DNA from: Acinetobacter calcoaceticus
Lineage (GTDB): Bacteria > Pseudomonadota > Gammaproteobacteria > Pseudomonadales > Moraxellaceae
Length of the DNA stretch: 64,000 nucleotides
Direction: 5' to 3'
Assembly: GCF_900520355.1 (NCBI RefSeq)
Contig: NZ_LS999521.1
Location: 868,001-932,000, forward strand
This document shows positions 1 through 10,604 of the stretch, piece by piece. A program made the position numbers and the translations under genes. The notes below the pieces were generated by a model that searched no databases, was not told where the DNA came from, and saw only the letters and a program-made list of their open reading frames with translations. Within the stretch, counting starts at the first letter, position 1; each line of letters starts with the position of its first letter.

Positions 1-17
1 CACTCTGCCACCCCGCC
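1..17 (-). tRNA. Partial tRNA-Ser-like gene, 5' end only
   Basis: Read on the minus strand, the first 17 bases give GGCGGGGTGGCAGAGTG, which matches the acceptor stem, TG linker and D-arm start of class II serine tRNAs and aligns with the complete tRNA-Ser at 36842. The rest lies outside the window, so the anticodon is unknown. A sigma-70-like promoter sits immediately upstream on the same strand. A leucine tRNA is the main alternative. Confidence 0.5.
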
Positions 18-34
18 TACATTTGGTGATGCAC

Positions 35-62
35 ATATTAGCAACCTTTACAGAAAAAACAA
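35..62 (-). promoter_or_regulatory. Sigma-70 promoter of the partial tRNA gene
   Basis: On the minus strand TTGTTT (57-62) and TAATAT (35-40) are separated by 16 bases. This would start transcription near position 28, giving a short 5' leader before the tRNA. The spacing and closeness to the consensus support the tRNA call; it has not been tested. Confidence 0.5.
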
Positions 63-169
63 TACTGTTTTTAGAGAAGATGAACATAAAAGCAACATCT
101 AGAATAAAATTGTCCAAATAATCATGTATTATTGGCACATTGAATTCATGTCTACCTTGGAGATGTGCT

Positions 170-1018
170 GTGGCATTGGTTTTAGACGGTCGTGCATTAG
201 CAAAGCAAATTGAAGAAAATTTGTCGGTACGTGTTGAAGCTTTAAAAGCTAAAACAGGTCGTACCCCGATTTTAGCGACTATTTTGGTTGGGGATGATGG
301 CGCATCTGCAACTTATGTGCGCATGAAAGGAAATGCTTGCCGTCGAGTAGGCATGGACTCTTTGAAAATTGAATTATCACAAGAAACAACAACAGAACAA
401 TTATTAGCAGAAATTGAAAAGCTTAATGCCAATCCAGATGTACACGGTATCCTTTTACAGCATCCAGTACCTGAACAGATTGATGAACGCGCATGTTTTG
501 ATGCGATTTCGTTAGCTAAAGATGTAGATGGCGTAACTTGCCTCGGCTTTGGGCGTATGGCAATGGGTGAAGCTGCATATGGTTCAGCGACTCCAGCAGG
601 CATTATGACCATTTTAAAAGAAAACAACATTGAAATTGCTGGCAAACATGCAGTTGTTGTTGGTCGTTCAGCAATTTTAGGTAAACCAATGGCAATGATG
701 CTTTTACAAGCTAATGCAACGGTAACGATTTGCCATTCACGTACTCAGAATCTACCTGAGCTTGTGAAACAAGCTGATATTATTGTTGGTGCTGTGGGTA
801 AGGCGGAACTTATTCAAAAAGATTGGATTAAATCAGGTGCAGTGGTTGTCGATGCTGGTTTCCATCCTCGTGATGGCGGTGGTGTAGGCGACATCCAACT
901 ACAAGGTATCGAAGAAATTGCTTCTGCTTATACACCAGTACCAGGTGGTGTAGGTCCAATGACAATTACAACTTTGATTCGTCAAACTGTAGAAGCTGCT
1001 GAAAAAGCTTTAGGTTAA
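170..1018 (+). CDS. folD: Bifunctional methylene-THF dehydrogenase / methenyl-THF cyclohydrolase FolD
   Basis: FolD interconverts 5,10-methylene-, methenyl- and 10-formyl-tetrahydrofolate with NADP in the cytoplasm and supplies one-carbon units. The translation shows the catalytic YVRMKGNAC segment carrying the family lysine, a substrate loop LLQHPVP in place of the common QLPLP, DVDGV, the NADP-binding GRSAILGKP region and the C-terminal PGGVGPMT signature. I place the start at GTG 170, preceded by TTGGAG, giving 282 residues; the open frame continues upstream to an ATG at 140, but those extra residues do not resemble the family. It is a single-gene unit divergent from the partial tRNA. No clear terminator follows. 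Identity is very secure; the start is probable. Confidence 0.96.
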   Translation: MALVLDGRALAKQIEENLSVRVEALKAKTGRTPILATILVGDDGASATYVRMKGNACRRVGMDSLKIELSQETTTEQLLAEIEKLNANPDVHGILLQHPVPEQIDERACFDAISLAKDVDGVTCLGFGRMAMGEAAYGSATPAGIMTILKENNIEIAGKHAVVVGRSAILGKPMAMMLLQANATVTICHSRTQNLPELVKQADIIVGAVGKAELIQKDWIKSGAVVVDAGFHPRDGGGVGDIQLQGIEEIASAYTPVPGGVGPMTITTLIRQTVEAAEKALG

Positions 1019-1051
1019 TTTAATTAACGCTAGGTAGTTATTGATACGCGT

Positions 1052-1158
1052 AACCGTCATCCGCAATTGTTTGAGGCAGGATTACATTAAAATTTAATGT
1101 TTTTGCGATGCTATCGAGTGTAGATAGTATTTGTCGAGTTTTGCGGATGACAATGGTT
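1052..1158. repeat. Intergenic inverted repeat with nested hairpins
   Basis: GTCATCCGCAA at 1056-1066 is the exact reverse complement of TTGCGGATGAC at 1141-1151, and the flanking AACC (1052-1055) and GGTT (1155-1158) are also complementary. Between the arms lies a smaller CTATC/GATAG hairpin, and just outside them (about 1169-1192) is an AGCC-TGC / GCA-GGCT hairpin. It lies between folD and the methyltransferase. I recognise no known family; it may be a REP-like or structured leader element. Confidence 0.35.
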
Positions 1159-1287
1159 TTGCCTACTTTTCCCGAAAGCCTTGCGAAGCAGGGCTTCTCA
1201 GGTCTAACAGAAGGTTATTCTAAAAATTCAAATCATAATGGAATGACTCTGTTATGCTTGTTATATAAACGAATTAAAAGAACTCTG

Positions 1288-1956
1288 ATGAGCTGCACCT
1301 TTCAACTTACCAAAGCCCCTGAACATTTACTTCAAGCCTTGCATGAAGTGATCCCTCATTGTGAGTTAATGGCACAGCAGTTGCCTGAAACGCTTATTTC
1401 TTTATGGTTGATTCCACCAGTTTTTCCAACTGATCGCTTAGATGATGAGGTGATTCGCCGAATCTGGAATGACACGCCGTACTGGATTTTTTGCTGGGCA
1501 TCTGGTTTAGCAATGGCGCAGTGGTTGCTTGCAGAGCCGCATCATGTCAAAGGTAAAGTCGTACTGGATTTTGGTGCAGGCTCAGGTGTGGTTGCAATTG
1601 CAGCAAAAATGGCTGGTGCTAAAAGAGTAATTTGTTGCGATATTGATCAAATTAGTCTTGCAGCTTGCCGTGAAAATGCTTTGTTAAATGATGTTGAACT
1701 GGAATATTTAGACGATTTATATAAAGCAGAGCAAGTTGATGTTTTATTGGCAGCTGATGTGTTATATGACCAATGTAATCGTTTCTTTTTAGATGAGTTC
1801 TTGAAATTCGCGCCAGAAGTCTGGGTCGCAGATAGCCGTGTTAAAAACTTTAGCCATCCTAAATATCAAAAGATTGATGAAAGAAGTGCATCAACATGGC
1901 CAGACCTTGATGAAGCTAAAGAATTTAGAAATGTAAGTTTTTATAAGACGCTGTAA
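1288..1956 (+). CDS. Class I SAM-dependent methyltransferase, METTL20/ETFBKMT-like
   Basis: A Rossmann-fold methyltransferase of about 222 residues. It has the SAM-binding motif I DFGAGSGVVAIAA, an acidic residue ending strand 2 (CDID) and the post-I motif LAADVLYD, the arrangement of the METTL20/METTL21 protein-lysine methyltransferases and their bacterial homologues, which methylate the electron-transfer flavoprotein beta subunit. That substrate is a family-level inference. The open frame begins at 1108, but the first 60 codons are low complexity and overlap the inverted-repeat region; ATG 1288 (MSCTFQLTKAPEH) begins the conserved part and is my choice. The stop codon lies inside a strong terminator hairpin. 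It stands alone between folD and a convergent lipoprotein gene. Confidence 0.8.
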   Translation: MSCTFQLTKAPEHLLQALHEVIPHCELMAQQLPETLISLWLIPPVFPTDRLDDEVIRRIWNDTPYWIFCWASGLAMAQWLLAEPHHVKGKVVLDFGAGSGVVAIAAKMAGAKRVICCDIDQISLAACRENALLNDVELEYLDDLYKAEQVDVLLAADVLYDQCNRFFLDEFLKFAPEVWVADSRVKNFSHPKYQKIDERSASTWPDLDEAKEFRNVSFYKTL

Positions 1957-1976
1957 GAGAACAGCGTCTTATTTAT
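1943..1976 (+). terminator. Rho-independent terminator after the methyltransferase
   Basis: A perfect 12-base-pair stem (ATAAGACGCTGT / ACAGCGTCTTAT) with a 6-base loop overlaps the stop codon and is followed by TTATA-rich sequence. It also separates the convergent lipoprotein gene. Confidence 0.75.
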
Positions 1977-1977
1977 A

Positions 1978-2400
1978 TTATGAGCAGGTATAACGAACGA
2001 CTTTTAGCGTACTTGGGCGTGCTTCAAGCGCTTGGCGAGTTGCATAATCTTCGCCATTGTTTAAACTTGGCGTATTAGATAAACCAAATGAGGCACGAGT
2101 TTCCCCCAATTGAACACCATAATGTTCTTGTTGAGCAGGGTTTGAAATCTCATTAATGCTTAGAACTGATAATTTATAAACTTTTTGAGCACCTAATACA
2201 TTTTGACAAGCACGTTGTAATTTACGTTCATCTAACTGCTGATTAGTGCGGCTAGCCAATGTATAAGCTAAAGTTGCCGAAGTTTTTGTTTGGTTTTCAA
2301 TTTGATAGCCAGTTGAGCCATTATATTGTCGAGGGGTGGTCTGACAAGCACTTAAAATAAACATGCTGCTTAATGCCAAACATAAAATACTTCTATTCAT
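1978..2400 (-). CDS. Small predicted lipoprotein of unknown function
   Basis: A 140-residue protein with a lipoprotein signal peptide: MNRSILCLALSSMFILSAC, lipobox LSAC, then CQTTPRQYNGSTG. The mature part has one further pair of cysteines (in RACQNV and the final YTCS) and no domain I recognise. I prefer ATG 2400 over the ATG three codons upstream because AAGGATG is correctly spaced for 2400 but abuts the earlier ATG. It probably anchors in the inner leaflet of the outer membrane. It is convergent with the methyltransferase and lies downstream of kgtP on the same strand but separated by a hairpin, so it is probably transcribed on its own. Confidence 0.8.
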   Translation of the reverse strand: MNRSILCLALSSMFILSACQTTPRQYNGSTGYQIENQTKTSATLAYTLASRTNQQLDERKLQRACQNVLGAQKVYKLSVLSINEISNPAQQEHYGVQLGETRASFGLSNTPSLNNGEDYATRQALEARPSTLKVVRYTCS

Positions 2401-2475
2401 CAGTATCATCCTTATATTCTTATCTCTAGTATCTCATAAAACACAACGATTGTTGGGGCTTAATCGCACGATTTA

Positions 2476-2502
2476 AGCTAACATCGACTGGCGATATTAG
2501 CT
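2476..2502 (-). terminator. Hairpin after kgtP
   Basis: AGCTAACATCG / CGATATTAGCT form an 11-pair stem with one mismatch and a 5-base loop, 16 bases past the kgtP stop codon. There is no long T-run on either strand, so it may be a weak terminator, an mRNA-stabilising stem or an operator for the lipoprotein gene. Confidence 0.4.
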
Positions 2503-2517
2503 CTTATTGCTAAAATA

Positions 2518-3837
2518 TTAATGTTCTTTAATTTTTGAATGATGCTTGGTATCTTTCATAAAAATATAAATAATAAGTGAAATGAAGATCATAATACTGA
2601 CATAAATAAAGTACCAAGATTCATGTCCAGCTTCTTTAAAACTTAAAGCAAAGAACTCTGCTGTGCCGCCAAACAAGGTATTGGCAATCGCGTAGGGTAA
2701 AGCTACCCCTAAAGCCCGAATATGCGCAGGAAAGAGCTCAGCTTTAACCACGGCATTAATTGAAGTATAACCTGTTACCATGACTAGGCCTGCCAAGCAT
2801 AACCAGAAAGCAGTCCAATAGTTATGTGTGGTGGCAAGAGCATTGAATAAAATATAAGTGAATAAAACCCCAGTCACACCAAAGGCAATCATAAGTGGTT
2901 TACGCCCGATTCGGTCTGATAAAGCGCCGGCTACTGGTTGTAAACACATAAAAATGAACAGCGCTAGAGTGGTGATTTGGGTTGCTTCCGGTTTGGTAAA
3001 ACCTGATGTATTTACTAAATATTTTTGTAGATAAGTAGTGTAAGTATAAAAAGCTAAAGTACCACCGGCTGTTAAGAACAATACTGTAAAAGCTTCTTTA
3101 GGATAATGCTTGAATAAGGCAAACATACCTGATTTTGGTTGGTCTGTTTCAGCTTGAGCATTTTTAAAAGATTGTGTTTCTAATAAGCCACGACGAATAC
3201 GGAAAACAACAATTGCAAGTAAAGCGCCAATAAAGAATGGAATGCGCCATCCCCAATCATGCAACTGTTGTTCGGTTAATACCATTTGTAAGATTAAAAG
3301 AACACATAAAGCCGTCAGTTGTCCTGCAATTAAGGTTACATATTGGAAGCTTGAGAAAAAACCACGCCGATTTTTTTCAGCCATTTCACTTAAATAAGTG
3401 GCGCTCGCGCCATATTCACCACCTACGCTTAAACCTTGAATTAAACGAGCGACGACTAATAAAAGCGGGGCAAATACACCAATACTTTCATAACTTGGTG
3501 TCACAGCAATAAGAAGTGAACCTACACACATTAACGTGACAGAAAGTGTAAGTCCGGATTTACGGCCTTTACGGTCTGAATAAATCCCCATAATCCATGC
3601 ACCGATTGGGCGCATTAAAAAACCTACAGCAAAAATGGCGGCAGCTTGAAGTAGTTGTGCAGTTTGGCTACCTTTGGGGAAAAAGGCATGAGCAAAATAG
3701 AGTGTAAATGCAGCATATACATACCAGTCATACCATTCGACGAGGTTACCGGCAGACCCACCTAAAATTGATTTTACGCGGGTTTTTGTATCTAAATGAC
3801 TTTGTGGAGTTGTTGCGGTAGAAGGTTGATCAACCAT
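2518..3837 (-). CDS. kgtP: Alpha-ketoglutarate permease (MFS, metabolite:H+ symporter family)
   Basis: An inner-membrane proton symporter of 439 residues with twelve predicted transmembrane segments. The N-terminus GNLVEWYDWYVYAAFTLYFA, the loop between helices 2 and 3 GIYSDRKGRKSG, the segment RLIQGLSVGGEYGASATYLS and the second-half copy ALSDRIGRKP follow E. coli KgtP closely, so import of 2-oxoglutarate (possibly other dicarboxylates) is the best call. ATG 3837 (MVDQPSTATT) has GGAG at good distance; the frame also has an ATG at 3849, but that codon overlaps this ribosome-binding site. Monocistronic. Related carriers such as ShiA or citrate transporters are less similar. Confidence 0.88.
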   Translation of the reverse strand: MVDQPSTATTPQSHLDTKTRVKSILGGSAGNLVEWYDWYVYAAFTLYFAHAFFPKGSQTAQLLQAAAIFAVGFLMRPIGAWIMGIYSDRKGRKSGLTLSVTLMCVGSLLIAVTPSYESIGVFAPLLLVVARLIQGLSVGGEYGASATYLSEMAEKNRRGFFSSFQYVTLIAGQLTALCVLLILQMVLTEQQLHDWGWRIPFFIGALLAIVVFRIRRGLLETQSFKNAQAETDQPKSGMFALFKHYPKEAFTVLFLTAGGTLAFYTYTTYLQKYLVNTSGFTKPEATQITTLALFIFMCLQPVAGALSDRIGRKPLMIAFGVTGVLFTYILFNALATTHNYWTAFWLCLAGLVMVTGYTSINAVVKAELFPAHIRALGVALPYAIANTLFGGTAEFFALSFKEAGHESWYFIYVSIMIFISLIIYIFMKDTKHHSKIKEH

Positions 3838-5731
<1,894 letters not shown>

Positions 5732-5753
5732 TGTCTTCTTGAATTAATTAAAG

Positions 5754-5815
5754 AGCAGAGTAATCAATGAAGAGCTAACCTAGTAGGTATTTAAAATTGA
5801 TTATTCTGCTTTTTT
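5754..5815 (+). terminator. Long nested hairpin between glpK and glpD
   Basis: AGCAGAGTAATCAAT (5754-5768) pairs with ATTGATTATTCTGCT (5796-5810) over 15 positions including one G-T pair, followed by a run of Ts. The 27-base loop contains its own ACCTA/TAGGT stem. It should end glpK transcripts or attenuate read-through into glpD. Confidence 0.7.
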
Positions 5816-5881
5816 GATTGTTGTTTCATCAATTTGATGTTTTAATTTTTAATAACATAAACAATAAAAAGAAAATGAGAA

Positions 5882-7399
5882 ATGACAGTACAAGCTAATG
5901 ATTATTCAAAAATATATGATATTGCTGTGATTGGTGGCGGTATTAATGGTGTCGGAATTGCTAATGATGCGGCAGGCCGCGGATTATCCGTATTTTTATG
6001 TGAAAAAGACGATTTAGCTAGTCATACCTCATCTGCGAGCAGCAAATTAATTCATGGCGGTTTACGCTATTTAGAACATAAAGAATTTCGGTTGGTTAGA
6101 GAAGCTTTAGCAGAGCGTGAAGTCTTGTTGGCTAAAGCACCTCATATTATTAAACCAATGCGTTTTATTATGCCTCATCGACCACATTTACGTCCTGCAT
6201 GGTTAATTCGGGCAGGCCTATTTTTTTATGATCATTTAGGAAAACGAGAAAAATTATTAGGGTCAAATCTCATTTATTTCAAAGAAGATAGTCCTTTAAA
6301 ACCAGCTATAACCCGTGGCTTTGAATATTCTGACTGTACTGTAGATGATGCACGTCTTGTCGTATTAAACGCATTACAAGCGAAAGAGAATGGGGCTAAA
6401 GTTGTAACACGAACCCGATGTATTAAGGCTTATAGACAACAAGAGTTGTGGCATCTGGAATTACAAAATGGGACTGAATTTTATCAAATACGTGCAAAAG
6501 TCTTAGTGAATGCAGCAGGCCCTTGGGTCGAAGAAATTGTTAGCAAAAACCTACAGTTAAAATCGCCATATCAAGTTCGGCTTATACAAGGAAGTCATAT
6601 TGTTGTGCCTAAACTGTATGATTGCCATAAAGCTTTTATTATGCAAAACGAAGATCGACGTATTGTGTTTGCCATTCCTTATTTAGAAAAATACACATTA
6701 ATAGGTACGACAGATCAGGAATATTTGGATGATCCACAGAAGGTAGAGATTACGGAAGTTGAAGTAGATTATCTTTTAATGGTGACAAATTCACATTTTA
6801 AAAAGCAGCTCACCCGTGCAGATATTGTAAGTCAGTTCTCGGGAGTCCGAGCGTTATGTGATGATGAGTCAGATAACCCTTCGGCAGTTACACGTGACTA
6901 TACTGTGGCGTTGCAAGTGGAAGATAAAACCACTCCCTTGCTGTCCGTATTTGGTGGAAAGATTACGACCTACCGGAAATTAGCGGAATCAGCTCTGGAA
7001 CAACTTAGCCCATTTTTCATAGAAATGGGAGAGGAGTGGACCGCAAATGAAGTATTACCTGGTGCAGAGAATTGGACCACACTTGAAGATTTAGTTATAA
7101 GGATTCAAAACCAAGTGGAAGGGGTAACTGAGCAGCTTGCTACGCGCTGGGCAAATGCGTATGGCTCTAGAGTTTGGAATATTTTGCATGAGCAAAAAAC
7201 TCTTGAACAGTTAGGACAAGATTTTGGTCATGGTTTATTTGAATCTGAAGTTCAGTATTTATGTGAAAATGAATGGGCAAATACGGCAGAAGATATATTG
7301 TGGCGTAGAACTAAGCTAGGTTTGGCATTTGATGAAAAACAAGTAAAATATTTGGAAAGCTATTTGGCTGGACGTCGACAAAAAGATGATGCCGCATAA
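5882..7399 (+). CDS. glpD: Aerobic glycerol-3-phosphate dehydrogenase
   Basis: GlpD is a membrane-associated FAD enzyme oxidising glycerol 3-phosphate to dihydroxyacetone phosphate and passing electrons to quinone. The 505 residues begin with the dinucleotide-binding AVIGGGINGVGIANDAAGRG, followed by the substrate/FAD segment SSASSKLIHGGLRYLE, the family GTTDQEY block and GGKITTYRKLAE, then a C-terminal DAO_C helical domain. It lies 150 bases after glpK on the same strand with a hairpin between, so the two may be partly uncoupled. The gene converges on pckG with a shared terminator. Confidence 0.96.
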   Translation: MTVQANDYSKIYDIAVIGGGINGVGIANDAAGRGLSVFLCEKDDLASHTSSASSKLIHGGLRYLEHKEFRLVREALAEREVLLAKAPHIIKPMRFIMPHRPHLRPAWLIRAGLFFYDHLGKREKLLGSNLIYFKEDSPLKPAITRGFEYSDCTVDDARLVVLNALQAKENGAKVVTRTRCIKAYRQQELWHLELQNGTEFYQIRAKVLVNAAGPWVEEIVSKNLQLKSPYQVRLIQGSHIVVPKLYDCHKAFIMQNEDRRIVFAIPYLEKYTLIGTTDQEYLDDPQKVEITEVEVDYLLMVTNSHFKKQLTRADIVSQFSGVRALCDDESDNPSAVTRDYTVALQVEDKTTPLLSVFGGKITTYRKLAESALEQLSPFFIEMGEEWTANEVLPGAENWTTLEDLVIRIQNQVEGVTEQLATRWANAYGSRVWNILHEQKTLEQLGQDFGHGLFESEVQYLCENEWANTAEDILWRRTKLGLAFDEKQVKYLESYLAGRRQKDDAA

Positions 7400-7400
7400 T

Positions 7401-7430
7401 AAAAAAGGCCGCACATGGCGACCTTTTTTA
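7401..7430. terminator. Bidirectional terminator between glpD and pckG
   Basis: AAAAAAGG-CCGC and GCG-ACCTTTTTT pair with one internal mismatch around a 5-base loop. A-run and T-run flank the stem on opposite sides, so it can serve both convergent genes. Confidence 0.8.
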
Positions 7431-7440
7431 TATTTAGCAA

Positions 7441-9273
7441 TTAGAAGCCAGTTTTTACAGCTTCAAGTAAAGCTGTTTGACGTTCTTTTAATGCTTTTGG
7501 TAAGCGTTCACCAAGTTTATTGAATAATTCAGTGTGGCTTTCAATTTCAGTAACCCACTGATCTTTATTTTGAGCTGTGATAAGGTCAAATTCTTCTTTA
7601 GAGAAATCAGTACCTTCCCAGTTCAAGTCATCGTAAGTTGGAACAAGACCAATTGGTGTTTCAACAGCGTTTGCACGACCTTCACAACGGTCAATGATCC
7701 ACTCAAGAACACGCATGTTTTGACCGAAACCAGGCCATACGAAGTTGCCTTCAGCATCACGACGGAACCAGTTTACGTTGAAGATTTTTGGTAATTTATT
7801 ACCAGCAGCTTCAGCTTTTGTACTTACTTCTTCACCAAGGCTTAACCAGTGATCGAAGTAGTCAGCCATGTTGTAGCCAGCAAATGGAAGCATCGCGAAT
7901 GGGTCACGACGAACGATACCTTGTTGACCAACAGCAGCAGCAGTGGTTTCTGAACCCATAGTTGCAGCTTTATAAACGCCATCAACCCAATCAAAAGCTT
8001 CAGAAACTAAAGGAACCGTATCTGCACGGCGACCACCGAAGATAAATGCAGAAATCGGAACGCCTGCTGGATTTTCCCAGTCAGCATCGATAGAAGGGCA
8101 TTGACCAGCAGCAACAGTGAAGCGCGCATTTGGATGAGCAGCTTTTTCACCATTTACGTGAGGTTGACCTTTCCAGTTAGTTAAGTTAGTTGGAATTTCT
8201 TTAGAAAGACCTTCCCACCATACTTGACCATCATTAGTTACCGCAACGTTTGTATAGATAACATCTTTGTGAAGAGTTGCCATACAGTTAGGGTTAGTTT
8301 TGGTATTTGTACCAGGAGCAACACCAAAGAAACCAGCTTCTGGATTGATTGCGTATAGACGACCATCTTCACCTGGTTTGATCCAAGCAATATCGTCACC
8401 TACAGTCTCAATTTTCCAGCCTTCATAGCCTGCTGGTGGAATTAGCATTGCAAAGTTTGTTTTACCACATGCAGATGGGAATGCTGCAGCGATATAGTGT
8501 TTTTCACCTTGTGGATTAGTTACACCAAGAATAAGCATATGTTCAGCTAACCAACCTTGTTCGCGTCCCATAACAGAAGCGATACGAAGTGCTAAACATT
8601 TTTTACCAAGTAATGCGTTACCGCCATAACCAGAACCGTAAGACCAGATTTCACGAGTTTCTGGGTAATGAACGATGTATTTTTCAGGGTTACAAGGCCA
8701 TGCAACGTCTTTTTGCCCTTCAGTGAGTGGAGCACCTACGGTATGAATACAAGGAATAAATTCGCCGTCTGTACCTAACACGTCGTAAACTGCTTTACCC
8801 ATACGTGCCATTTTGCGCATGCTAACAGCAACGTAAGGAGAGTCAGTTAACTCAATGCCGATATGAGCAATATGGCTTCCAAGTGGACCCATAGAGAAAG
8901 GCACAACGTACATTGTACGACCTTCCATTGACCCTTCAAACAAACCATTTAACTTTTCACGCATAACAGCTGGTTCTTCCCAGTTGTTTGTCGCGCCAGC
9001 ATCTTCTTTCTTTTGAGAGCAAATGTAGGTACGATCTTCAACACGTGCAACATCAGATGGATCAGAATTTGCAAGATAAGAACCAGGATGTTTTTCTTGG
9101 TTTAATTTCTGCATGGTGCCGTTAGCGATCATCAAGTCGATTAGACGTTGATACTCTTCTTCGCTTCCGTCACACCATTCGATTTTTGCTGGTTTGGTTA
9201 AGTTTGCAATTTCTTCAACCCATGCGATAAGCTTAGGATGACGAACGAATTCTGGTGCGTTCACTGTGGTCAT
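7441..9273 (-). CDS. pckG: Phosphoenolpyruvate carboxykinase (GTP)
   Basis: Converts oxaloacetate and GTP to phosphoenolpyruvate, CO2 and GDP, the first committed step of gluconeogenesis. The 610 residues are typical of the GTP class. Visible are the P-loop [13 protein letters not shown] with its reactive cysteine, the kinase-2/metal region [14 protein letters not shown] followed by [15 protein letters not shown], the substrate segment [12 protein letters not shown] and the guanine-binding NVNWFRRD region. The start ATG 9273 gives a family-typical N-terminus. Three TGTACA-like boxes lie just upstream and may be regulatory. It converges on glpD, so glycerol entry and gluconeogenesis lie back to back. 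Confidence 0.97.
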   Translation of the reverse strand: MTTVNAPEFVRHPKLIAWVEEIANLTKPAKIEWCDGSEEEYQRLIDLMIANGTMQKLNQEKHPGSYLANSDPSDVARVEDRTYICSQKKEDAGATNNWEEPAVMREKLNGLFEGSMEGRTMYVVPFSMGPLGSHIAHIGIELTDSPYVAVSMRKMARMGKAVYDVLGTDGEFIPCIHTVGAPLTEGQKDVAWPCNPEKYIVHYPETREIWSYGSGYGGNALLGKKCLALRIASVMGREQGWLAEHMLILGVTNPQGEKHYIAAAFPSACGKTNFAMLIPPAGYEGWKIETVGDDIAWIKPGEDGRLYAINPEAGFFGVAPGTNTKTNPNCMATLHKDVIYTNVAVTNDGQVWWEGLSKEIPTNLTNWKGQPHVNGEKAAHPNARFTVAAGQCPSIDADWENPAGVPISAFIFGGRRADTVPLVSEAFDWVDGVYKAATMGSETTAAAVGQQGIVRRDPFAMLPFAGYNMADYFDHWLSLGEEVSTKAEAAGNKLPKIFNVNWFRRDAEGNFVWPGFGQNMRVLEWIIDRCEGRANAVETPIGLVPTYDDLNWEGTDFSKEEFDLITAQNKDQWVTEIESHTELFNKLGERLPKALKERQTALLEAVKTGF

Positions 9274-9665
9274 GGTGAGGCCTATTCAAAATATGTACAA
9301 CAATGTACAAGTCATTCATTGAGGTACAATGAAAGATCAAATAAAAAAGTGGCTGTATTAAAGCATAAAATCATAAAAAAAATAAGACTAAAGAATAAGA
9401 AATAGATATTTTGGTTTTAAATTTTTCTTGATTAAAATCATCGTCTTATTGTTTTTTAGGGTGTTTTATTCTTTACATTTTTATGTTGTATGTGTGTTAT
9501 TTATATTATTTATTTATTTTAAAATCAATGACTTGATGTTTAAATTTTTCTTGAGAATTATTATTGATTAAACAAATGATCATCATTCGAAATTTACATA
9601 AAGAGACTTTTATTAGGCGATTTTCTATACAAAATATAGGGTAAATCTTCTTTAAGATAATAAAA
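9274..9665. promoter_or_regulatory. pckG / lipid-kinase divergent intergenic region with GTACAA boxes
   Basis: Within 60 bases of the pckG start lie ATGTACAA at 9293-9300 and again at 9303-9310, exactly 10 bases apart, and a third AGGTACAA at 9322-9329. One-turn spacing suggests a regulator binding one face of the helix. The remaining roughly 330 bases are very AT-rich; a 62-codon minus-strand frame there looks like chance. Confidence 0.4.
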
Positions 9666-10604
9666 ATGCGGACTTTAAAACCTCTCTCTATCATCTATAA
9701 CCAGAAATCGGGTTTTCATGCTTCAAAACATGAAGATATGTATGAACAATTAATGACTGTACTTACCGAATTTGGTTTTGAAATACAAGTTTTTGAATTA
9801 GCAGAGGAGGTCACCTTTGATGATTTGATGGATAAAGTCATCCATCGGCATAGTCAAAGTGCAAATTTAGGCGTTGTTGTTGCAGCTGGTGGGGATGGGA
9901 CGTTAAATGCAGTAGCTTCAAAACTTCGACATACCAATATCCCTATGGGAATTTTACCTTTGGGGACTTTTAACTACGTCGCTAAAGTTTTAGATATTCC
10001 TTTAGATTTGTTAGAAGCGGCTGAAGTCATCGCTATAGGTACACCTAGATCAGTACATGTGGCAGCAATTAATGATCATATTTATTTGAATAATGCGAGC
10101 TTAGGTCTTTATCCATTATTTATAAAAAAACGCGAGCTTTATAATCAATATTTAGGAAGATTACCCTTACATGCATATACATCTGCTTTGGATGTTTTAT
10201 TAAGAGAAAATAAATCCATGAAACTCTCCGTCACGGTTGATGGAAATAAATATCCAGTTAAAACACCACTAATTTTCTTTGGTAATAATCAATTGCAACT
10301 ATGTGATATGAAATTAAGAATTGCTGATTGTGCTGCACAGGGGAGAGTTGCTGGAGTGGTCATTACGAAAAGTGATAGGCTTAGTTTATTACACATGTTA
10401 TGGCAATGGATTCAGGGCAAAGTTGAAGATGCACAAGATGTATATAGCTTTTGTGCAGATCATGTTGTTGTAGATTGTGCAAAAAAATCTAAACTCACAG
10501 TTGCATTGGATGGTGAAATAATAGAGATGAAAACACCTTTAAATTTCACTGTAGAGAAGAATGCTTTAAATATTATGGTGCCAAATGTTATTACATCTGT
10601 CTGA
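9666..10604 (+). CDS. Diacylglycerol/lipid kinase family protein (YegS/BmrU type)
   Basis: A 312-residue protein with the diacylglycerol kinase catalytic domain: an N-terminal IIYNQKSG strand-loop, then the nucleotide signature VVAAGGDGTLNAVA near residue 80 and PLGTFNYVAKVLDI, followed by a C-terminal beta-sandwich containing VALDGEI. Such enzymes phosphorylate lipids or sphingoid bases, but the substrate here cannot be read from sequence. Its last 20 bases overlap the next gene, a metallophosphoesterase, indicating translational coupling. The pair precedes the giant adhesin gene, but a terminator-like hairpin separates them. Confidence 0.85.
   Translation: MRTLKPLSIIYNQKSGFHASKHEDMYEQLMTVLTEFGFEIQVFELAEEVTFDDLMDKVIHRHSQSANLGVVVAAGGDGTLNAVASKLRHTNIPMGILPLGTFNYVAKVLDIPLDLLEAAEVIAIGTPRSVHVAAINDHIYLNNASLGLYPLFIKKRELYNQYLGRLPLHAYTSALDVLLRENKSMKLSVTVDGNKYPVKTPLIFFGNNQLQLCDMKLRIADCAAQGRVAGVVITKSDRLSLLHMLWQWIQGKVEDAQDVYSFCADHVVVDCAKKSKLTVALDGEIIEMKTPLNFTVEKNALNIMVPNVITSV

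Noticed and set aside
1052..1158. Inverted repeat as an integron attC site
   Set aside because: The core-site sequences expected at attC ends are absent and no integrase or gene cassette is near.
9506..9694. 62-codon minus-strand frame in the pckG/lipid-kinase gap
   Set aside because: It is composed of AT-rich codons, overlaps the start of the kinase gene and has no recognisable start signal or domain.
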